From Phocoena phocoena (Eukaryota > Chordata > Mammalia > Artiodactyla > Phocoenidae): a stretch of 64,000 nucleotides of DNA. Shown here one piece after another: positions 57,446-64,000 of the stretch. The notes under the pieces were generated by a model. The model did no database searches. It saw only the letters and a list, made by a program, of their open reading frames with translations, and was not told the origin of the DNA. The translations under genes were made by a program, and so were the position numbers. The first letter of the stretch is position 1. Every line of letters starts with the position of its first letter. The stretch is from assembly GCF_963924675.1 (NCBI RefSeq), contig NC_089219.1, forward strand, positions 150,370,288 through 150,434,287. The letters are read 5' to 3'.

Positions 57446-58404
57446 TATTTTGGGAATGAGTCTCAAATACAAAATTATTACATCAAAGTCTTCTAATAGA
57501 AACTTCATGTTGTTTTCCAAAAGAATTACCAACTTGTAATACTAAGAGAAAAAAATCTATTTACCACACTCTCAAATTTATATTCAACTATGATATCCGC
57601 TTTAATAACTGAGAGGCACTCTGAGTTCCCATGACTCTCTGACAATAAGCTTACTGGCAAAGTTAAGATTTTGCCTTATCCCATTTCATGTTCCAGAAAC
57701 AATTTTTACAGAATCTGATTTATCTACACAAAACATTTCTAAATGAACTAACAAACGTTTCCTGAGTGCCTACTCTGTGTGAAGAACTGTGCCTGGTGCT
57801 ATGGAAAATACAGTCCTTGCCCTCAAAGCACGAATACAAAACAGAAAGTAATAAGAAACATAGAAGAGATACAAATAATTTAAGGAGAAGATAGAACAGG
57901 GAAACACATTTGGTGAGCTGGGCAGATCTAATATCAATTGCTTTGAGTTTGTCCTTTTGGAATTAAGAAGAATAAAATACTAGAGACAGAGCTTTGGGTC
58001 TAAGATCCTTTTATAGAAGGATCTGGCAGAAATAGGACTTTATTTAGAAATTTTGGATTTCCTTAAAGTATTTTATGTGATGGAATGAAGAAGTCCTGTG
58101 ATTATGTTCATCATTATTTCCACTAGTATAAATATCTTCCATAGTGTTTCAAGTAGAATGGATATACAAAACAATGCTCTGCATTGCAAATACTCTTGAT
58201 TTCTATGTATTTTGAGGTCTTTGCTTTACCTATATATAGTAGAGATGAAATTGATTCTTACAGTAGAGTCACATAAAAGGAAAGGCTGAGACCTTGGCCT
58301 ACTGGGATCCAGGCTATGTGTACTGGACCAAAAAAAAAAAAAAGGAAAGAAAGGAAGATGTTCTGGTTTTATCTTAATACTTATCACCTCGTAAATTCCC
58401 AGTG
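57446..58404. other. Intergenic stretch
   Basis: No gene seen. A weak L2/MIR-like block (GAGTGCCTACTCTGTGTGAAGAACTGTGCCTGGTGC and CCTTGCCCTCAAAG) lies at about 57750-57830. Confidence 0.4.
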
Positions 58405-58640
58405 ATCTAGAGATGCATTATGCAATATGGTAGTGGCTGGCTACATGCAGTTGTTTAAATTTACCTTTAAATTAATTTAATAATTAAATAAAATTTAAAG
58501 TTTAGTTTCGCAGTCATACTAGTCACATTTCAACTCCTCAATAGATAATCCATGTGGCTAGTGGCTACTATACTGGACTGTGCACCTATAGAACATTCCA
58601 TCATTACAGAAAGTTCTGTTGGACAATATTGTTCTAGAGT
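58405..58640. mobile_element. hAT-like MITE relic
   Basis: GCATTATGCAATATGGTAGTGGCTGGCTACATGCAG, AT-rich middle, TCCATGTGGCTAGTGGCTACTATACTGGACTGTGC and TTCTGTTGGACAATATTGTTCTAG form the imperfectly palindromic layout of a common mammalian non-autonomous DNA repeat. Name not assigned. Confidence 0.55.
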
Positions 58641-58659
58641 GTTAGGTAGTTCAATAGGC

Positions 58660-59535
58660 TCAATGTCTGGGAAAAAACTTGCTGTTTTCCTCTACTCATA
58701 CTCATAACACTTCTGACACAAATAGGTGGGTTTTCCACACCAAGAAATTCTGACACTGCCTGGAGTTAATGAAGAATCCACAGGTCAAGGGCTCAGTTAC
58801 AAAAGACTGTCCCTACCCCTTCAGATGCCAATATCAAGTAGTGGTTACCCACAACTTCTGACTTAGCTAAAAATCTGAGGTTCCCATGACCCTCTCTGTG
58901 AGTTCAGTAATTTGCTAGAGTGGCTCAAAGAATCCAGGAAAAGAGTCTACTTACTATTACTGATTTATCAGAAAAGATATTTTAAGGGATACAAATGAAC
59001 AGACAGAAGAAGAGATACGTTAAGGCAAGGTTTGGAAGGGCCCAAGCACAGGAATTTCTGTCCCTGTGGAGTTGTGGTGGCCCACATGCCTGATACATAG
59101 ATGTGTTCACCAACCTGGAAGCTCCCTGAACTCCATACTTTAAGGATTTTTATGGAGACTTCATCAGGTAGGCATGATTGATTATTAACTCAATTTCCAG
59201 TCCCCTCCTCTCTCTGGAGAATGGTGGGTGGAGCTAAAAGTTCCAAGTTTCTAATCATGGCTTGGTCTTTTTGGCTCCATTCAGGAGCCCACCAAGAGTC
59301 ACCTAATTAGAACAAAAGATGCTCCTATCACTCAGGCAATCCAAGGGTGTCAGGACCTCTGTGTCAGATGCTCTTATCACTCAGGAAATTACAAGACTTT
59401 TACAAGCTCTATGTCAGAAACTGGAGTCAAAGACCAAATGTCAGCAGGAACCAGTAGGAGAAACCAATATGTGTATTGCTTATTATTTCATACTCATGAA
59501 AATTCTTAAAAGTTTGAGTGGCCAATATTTAGAGA
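58660..59535 (+). mobile_element. Ancient LTR-like repeat
   Basis: Blocks such as TAATTTGCTAGAGTGGCTCAAAGAATCCAGG, GGGCCCAAGCACAGG, TTTTTATGGAGACTTCATCAGGTAGGCATGATTGATTATTAACTC and AGATGCTCTTATCACTCAGGAAATTACAAG are ones I associate with an ancient mammalian LTR repeat. A short internal near-duplication (GATGCTCCTATCACTCAGG / GATGCTCTTATCACTCAGG) occurs at about 59318 and 59368. No viral genes are attached. Family unassigned. Confidence 0.4.
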
Positions 59536-59884
59536 TTTTATAATTAGGGATGAGAGATCCAATTTGCTAGGCATGAGGAAAGAGGACATTTTCTAGGTTA
59601 TAGTTAACATTCTTTGAACGTCAACTATTTTCAGAGCATCTTCTGTAAAATGTGACCTAGAATAGGGTAAAGAAAAGAAAAATGCTGAACACTGAGATAT
59701 CTAAATCTATGAATTTTTTGGTTATAGATAGAATAATTATATGTCCCAACTTACCTGGGCAGTCCCAGTTTGCACCTGTTTTCTTGGTGCGTGGTTATCG
59801 ATATTATGAGTTCTCTATTTTACTCTCAAAGTGCTGCAGTTGGAATGTTAAATTATATGGTCACCTTACTGATGACAAATTGAA

Positions 59885-60355
59885 ATTATAACGGAGTAAT
59901 CACACTTCGGGCATACAAAAATGGACCAATGGTCTGAAGGACCATTGGAGACCTGGTCTCAGACACATCTCTGCACCTTGAGAACTTGAACTTTCTTTGA
60001 ACTGTACCAGACCCAAGGACACCACCAGCCGTATTCAGAACAACATCTGCCAGCTGCAACCTTAAGATCTCAAAGTCTTCCCTTGGAACCACGTTGGATG
60101 CCAACCAATACTTACTTAACAAGCACCCTTAATGCTTGCCAGCTCCATTTATAATTCTTGATAAGCAAACCATATAACTAACTGTAACCTTGCAGATTTT
60201 TGCCTTTTATAAGCCTCCCCCACTTTGTAGTCTGGCGGAACACAATTCAAGTGTGTCTTGAATCTGAGTCTCCCAGCCTGCAGTCCTAACACACCCCAAA
60301 CCAACACCTTTTTATTTCAATCAAGTCTAAATTTCTCAAATTTTGGTTAACACTA
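59885..60355 (+). mobile_element. Probable solo ERV LTR
   Basis: Has a TATA-like TTTTATAAG near 60206, followed at about 30-60 bases by CCCCCACTTTGTAGTCTGGCGG and TGTCTTGAATCTGAGTCTCCC, a U5-like section, and ends near TTTTGGTTAACA at about 60353. No internal viral sequence adjoins it. The 5' boundary is uncertain. Confidence 0.4.
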
Positions 60356-60964
60356 CCTATAGTCTCATTTCCTCCTTCTCAACTGAAATTTTGTAGATAG
60401 GCAAAACAAAAACCTTCTAAATGCAGATTTCCTGAAGTCAGCTTCGCCCAGGTTCCACTCAGGTCTATGTGCTCAAAGACTATAAAATTGTTCCCCACAG
60501 TTTTACTTACTTGCCAACTTACTCGTGGCAAAGTTCCACATGTGATCTTGGACTTAAGTAATTCTCTTAAGGATGAACAGTCAAGAGAGAACACTGTTTA
60601 ACTAGAATGCAGAAATATATGAATGACTTAAGGTGATATAAACTACACCAAGTTCTTGCATATGTTTGTCTTCCGATCAACAGGTTTCCATGAGTGTGAT
60701 AAGGAAAAAGAGGCTTGACATTGAAAGAAATGCAGAAATAGAAATATTTAGAGGAAAGAGAACTGATCTGGGAGTCAGATTATGTGAGTTTTTGCTAGTT
60801 TAACCATATGTATGAACCTGGGTTCCCACTTTTTATGTCTTGTCCCTATAGATTTCAGTTATCTAGAGGGAAAAATTATGATGTAAATTTAAAGCATTCT
60901 TCATTTGAGCCAATCTGAACATCTGAACATCCTTCGTCTCCTTAAATATATCAGTCTCTCTCTC

Positions 60965-61260
60965 ACTTTCTGACCTTTGCACATGCAATTTCTTTATTCT
61001 TGAATTCTCAGCGGATCACTTCCTCATGGAAATCTTCTCAAATTCCCTGAATCAGGTCAAGTGATCTCATGGTTTTTAAACCTCATCAAAGCACTGAGGT
61101 TTAATTTCCTATTAAATTGTCAAAATTTTTCCTTTGAGACCTTAAGCTCTATGAGAATAAAAGCCATGTCTATTTAATTTTCTTTATACCCCCAGGCCTA
61201 GAACAGAATACACATAATTGATGCTCAGTTATATTTGCCAAATGAGTGAATAAATGAATG
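60965..61260 (+). mobile_element. L2 LINE 3' end relic
   Basis: CTTTGCACATGCAATTTCTTTATTC, CTCATGGAAATCTTCTCAAATTCCC, TTAAGCTCTATGAGAATAAAAGCCATGTCTATTTAATTTTC, CCTAGAACAGAATACACATAATTGATGCTCAG is the typical order of an L2 3' UTR. Confidence 0.75.
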
Positions 61261-64000
61261 AGCAAGGCTGTGTGCAAGTCTTCGTATCCAAGGATACAGA
61301 GCCAAGGAAAACATGGTTCCTACCCCGAAGGAGCACACAGTTAAAGCCAAACTGGAATGACTTTAATACAAAGCAAAATAAGTTTCATAGAAGAGGTACA
61401 AGAAAGATTCTATAGGAGGTCAGAGGGAAAGGACAGCACATCAGAGTTAAGAAAAGGCTTCTTGAAAGAGGGAGTATTAGTGATAGGCCTTAAAGGAAGG
61501 CTAGAAATTCAATAGGCAGATATAATTATATGAAGTTAACATGCAATTTGCTGTAAACTTATTATGTACAGGAAGATAGTTTTGGGCACTAAGTTAGTAA
61601 GAAGACAAATAGGACAAAGGTCCTGCCTGCAAGAAGCCAGTGATCTAATTGGAAAACATATAGATGTACTAAAAGCTATGGCACAAGGCAAAAATGTATT
61701 CAGTGCTAAAATAAACAGTGAAAACAGAGAGCTGTGGGAGCTCAGAGGAGAGGGTGGAGCTGGCAGAGAGAGAGAAAAGGGATCGGTTCTGACTGGGTCT
61801 GTCCCTTCCACTAGGGTGGAGAACAGCAGAGCAAAGCCCTGCAGCTGTGGATTTTAATGAACTTGGAACTTGCCTTTGTTTCTCTTGTTGCTTGGCAACG
61901 CTCCTTCTGGCTCAGGAGACAGTCACCAGTGGGAACAATTTCTTAAAGTCTAAACTTTAAATCCCCCATTTACCAACAGACCACACTCGTAAAACTTTCC
62001 TCCAGATAACTGCCTATTTGGGCAATGACCTTGGCTGTGTTAAGAGCATTTCACCCAAATTTTACCTTCCCTTCATGTTTGCCACACCCTCATGGGGTAA
62101 TCACTGGACTCTTTTTACTTTTTTTACTTCAGTAACTCCCAGGTACATTTTGAACTTGTTTCTTCCAAAGGGAGTTCTGACTGGTTGGAACGTACTTCAG
62201 GTGAGATCTGTTTATTTCCCCTTTCCCTCTTGGACTCTCACTTTGGGAGTTACAGGCAGTGCTGCTCTGCAGAGTCCCCGTGGTGCATGTACCAAATGGT
62301 ATGCCTTACCCAGCTGGCTGCCTCAGCTCTTGGGATGCTCCAAGGTTGCTCAGCAGTAGCCTGAGCTGGGGAGAAGAAGTTTTTTGTCTTCGGTTAAGCT
62401 GAGGTTGATACATGGATTCTAATTCCTGCCATGGACACAAACGCACCGTATCTGTGTAAGTGTCCAGGGGGATTGAAGCATCAATGTCAATACAACTGCT
62501 GACCTCACAAATTTGAGGATCCCGGCATTTAGCTGATGATCAGAGACCTCTACTCCAGACCACTGAAGATATAAGGCCGGTATTAACTAACAGTTTCTAA
62601 AAAGTCCTTGGGTATATCATAGCCTATACACTGTTCTGTGGTTTATAGAATCCTCCCTCACCCTAGATTTCTGGAAACATGGGAAAGTTGGCAGGGAACT
62701 TATTTTTTTCTTGGAAGGGGATGTCTTCTAGGGAGAAGGAATATAGCAATTACTCTGGGACCACAGGATGGTATAATGTGACGATGAGATCATCTTGTAG
62801 TGCCCAAATCTATCTAGTCCTTACCAAAGAGAGAAATGCAATTTATACGAACACCAGGTGACAGCACCAATGCTATCATCCATACTATTGGCGCTAAATG
62901 ACTTTGGAACCTCTCCCCATTCCACACAAAACATGTCTGCCTTGCAGATGAAATTTTTTGCAAAATCTGGAGGTGTTATTTGTTTAGATCAGGAAAAAAG
63001 TTATAAACGCTAAAGACACTAAAACATTCATTTTCCTGTTAATTTAAGCATAGCTGATGCAGAGTCAAAATACAACATATTTCAGAGCAGAAATAGCATC
63101 CTCTTCCTGTCTCTGGCATCCCTGAATGTGACCAGCCCACCCAAAGGCAACAATTATGCTGAGCAAGTCCTCTGTCATTTGTAAACCAGATGAAAATCTG
63201 TGGGGAAAAAAATCCTTCCCATCAAAAAAAAAAAAAAATCTGTGAATTTTATGCTTAATTCATGGGGAGGGTTTGATTTTTCATTTATAGTTCTTTAAAA
63301 TAGATACACCAGTATTCATGGTGGAAACATTTCCCTCTACCCTTCCTGGTTCTTCTGGCTGGTATAATGATTAAAACAGATCATCAGGAAAAAATCAAAT
63401 TTAATCTTGTACAGAAGGGGCTCCTTAAGAATATGAGGCCCCAAAGGACAGTGAGGCAATTGAGGCTTATGTGCTATTCTGAGCTAAGGAGATGTGGGTA
63501 GGGATCTGGGACGTCAAAGGGGAGGAAGACAGTTCACTGGGAGATGGGAAGAGCATGCAGTTTGGTAAACAAATATTTGCCATGCCACTTGGAGAAGTCT
63601 TTCTTATGTACGACAAAGTTATCTTTGGTGATGGCTCTCTTCTGGTTCAGGCTCCTCACCTAAATTCTTTTAGGCAGTTAAGGGGGAGGTAAAACAGACA
63701 AACAACTTGCTGAGTCTTCTGTTTCTTAAAAATAATCAGCCTAAAATAATCATCATGCCAAAGAGACACATTTTGGGGTGGCAAATTTTGCTCCCCTATA
63801 TCCAAAAGAGGATGAGTAAGGAAAAATAAGCACTCTGTAGGAGGGAATTTAAAGAAAGAGATGCACACCCATGTTGTGTGTGTATTAAATGTTTTATGAA
63901 GTTGTATTTTGGAATCAGCAGTCTTACTGCCAGAAAGCTGAAAACTGCTCACTATTGACTCTGAGCCGCAAAAACACTACTGACCAAGGGCCACATCCTT
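61261..64000. other. Right-hand end of window
   Basis: No gene supported. Weak LINE2-like phrases (CCCCGAAGGAGCACACAGTT near 61324; AGGTCCTGCCTGCAAGAAG near 61618) are the only repeats I could suspect. The remainder is unassigned intergenic DNA. Confidence 0.4.

Noticed and set aside
50416..64000. Possible C4BPA or another sushi gene upstream of CD55
   Set aside because: No paired-cysteine sushi exon with splice sites was found on either strand.
1..64000. CRISPR arrays, operons, prophage or bacterial genes
   Set aside because: Introns, SINEs, LINEs and MIRs show mammalian nuclear DNA; nothing prokaryotic is present.

Overview
The window is mammalian nuclear DNA. The best fit is a cetacean or a close cetartiodactyl. 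The evidence is six tRNA-derived SINEs of the CHR type (starting with the motif GGCTTCCCTGGTGG, ending in GTACCGC plus poly(A)), several flanked by clean target-site duplications, together with whippomorph/ruminant-style L1 3' ends. I saw no BovB, Bov-tA or Alu elements.

Only one protein-coding gene is visible: CD55 (decay-accelerating factor, DAF) on the minus strand. It starts at 27521 in a CpG-rich promoter and stops at 2175. I reconstruct nine coding exons, all with GT/AG boundaries and compatible phases: signal peptide (27422-27521), SCR1 (26400-26582), SCR2 (24796-24987), SCR3a (24305-24404), SCR3b (22276-22361), SCR4 (18047-18235), a large Ser/Thr/Pro stalk block (13522-14307), a 21-bp STP-C exon (9964-9984) and the GPI-anchor exon (2175-2230). 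They sum to 1713 bp, an exact multiple of three, encoding 570 residues against 381 in human. A 3' UTR resembling the human one runs to about 1190.

The most interesting signal is the stalk. A 51-bp (17-residue) coding minisatellite has expanded to about 13 units and is open in frame throughout. The middle of this block (13606-14142, 537 bp) is bounded by a good donor and a good acceptor in the same repeat register. The acceptor falls exactly where the human STP-B exon begins. The block may therefore be a constitutive giant exon or an in-frame retained intron, giving long- and short-stalk DAF (570 or 391 residues).

Introns and flanks are filled with repeats. The intron between SCR3a and SCR3b holds a POLR2J (RPB11) processed pseudogene. 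The STP-C/STP-B intron holds an L1 3' fragment with an unusually long, roughly 67-bp, flanking direct repeat. CHR SINEs lie at about 0.36, 9.2, 20.2, 33.4, 40.1 and 41.8 kb. Upstream of CD55 (27.9-64 kb) I found no second gene. That side holds older MIR, L2 and hAT relics, LTR-like sequence near 58.6-60.4 kb, an old L1 at 56.1-57.4 kb, and an almost complete but degenerate 7.3-kb L1 at 43.1-50.4 kb with a 15-bp target-site duplication. In the human RCA cluster CR2 lies downstream of CD55 and C4BPA upstream; neither reaches into this window.
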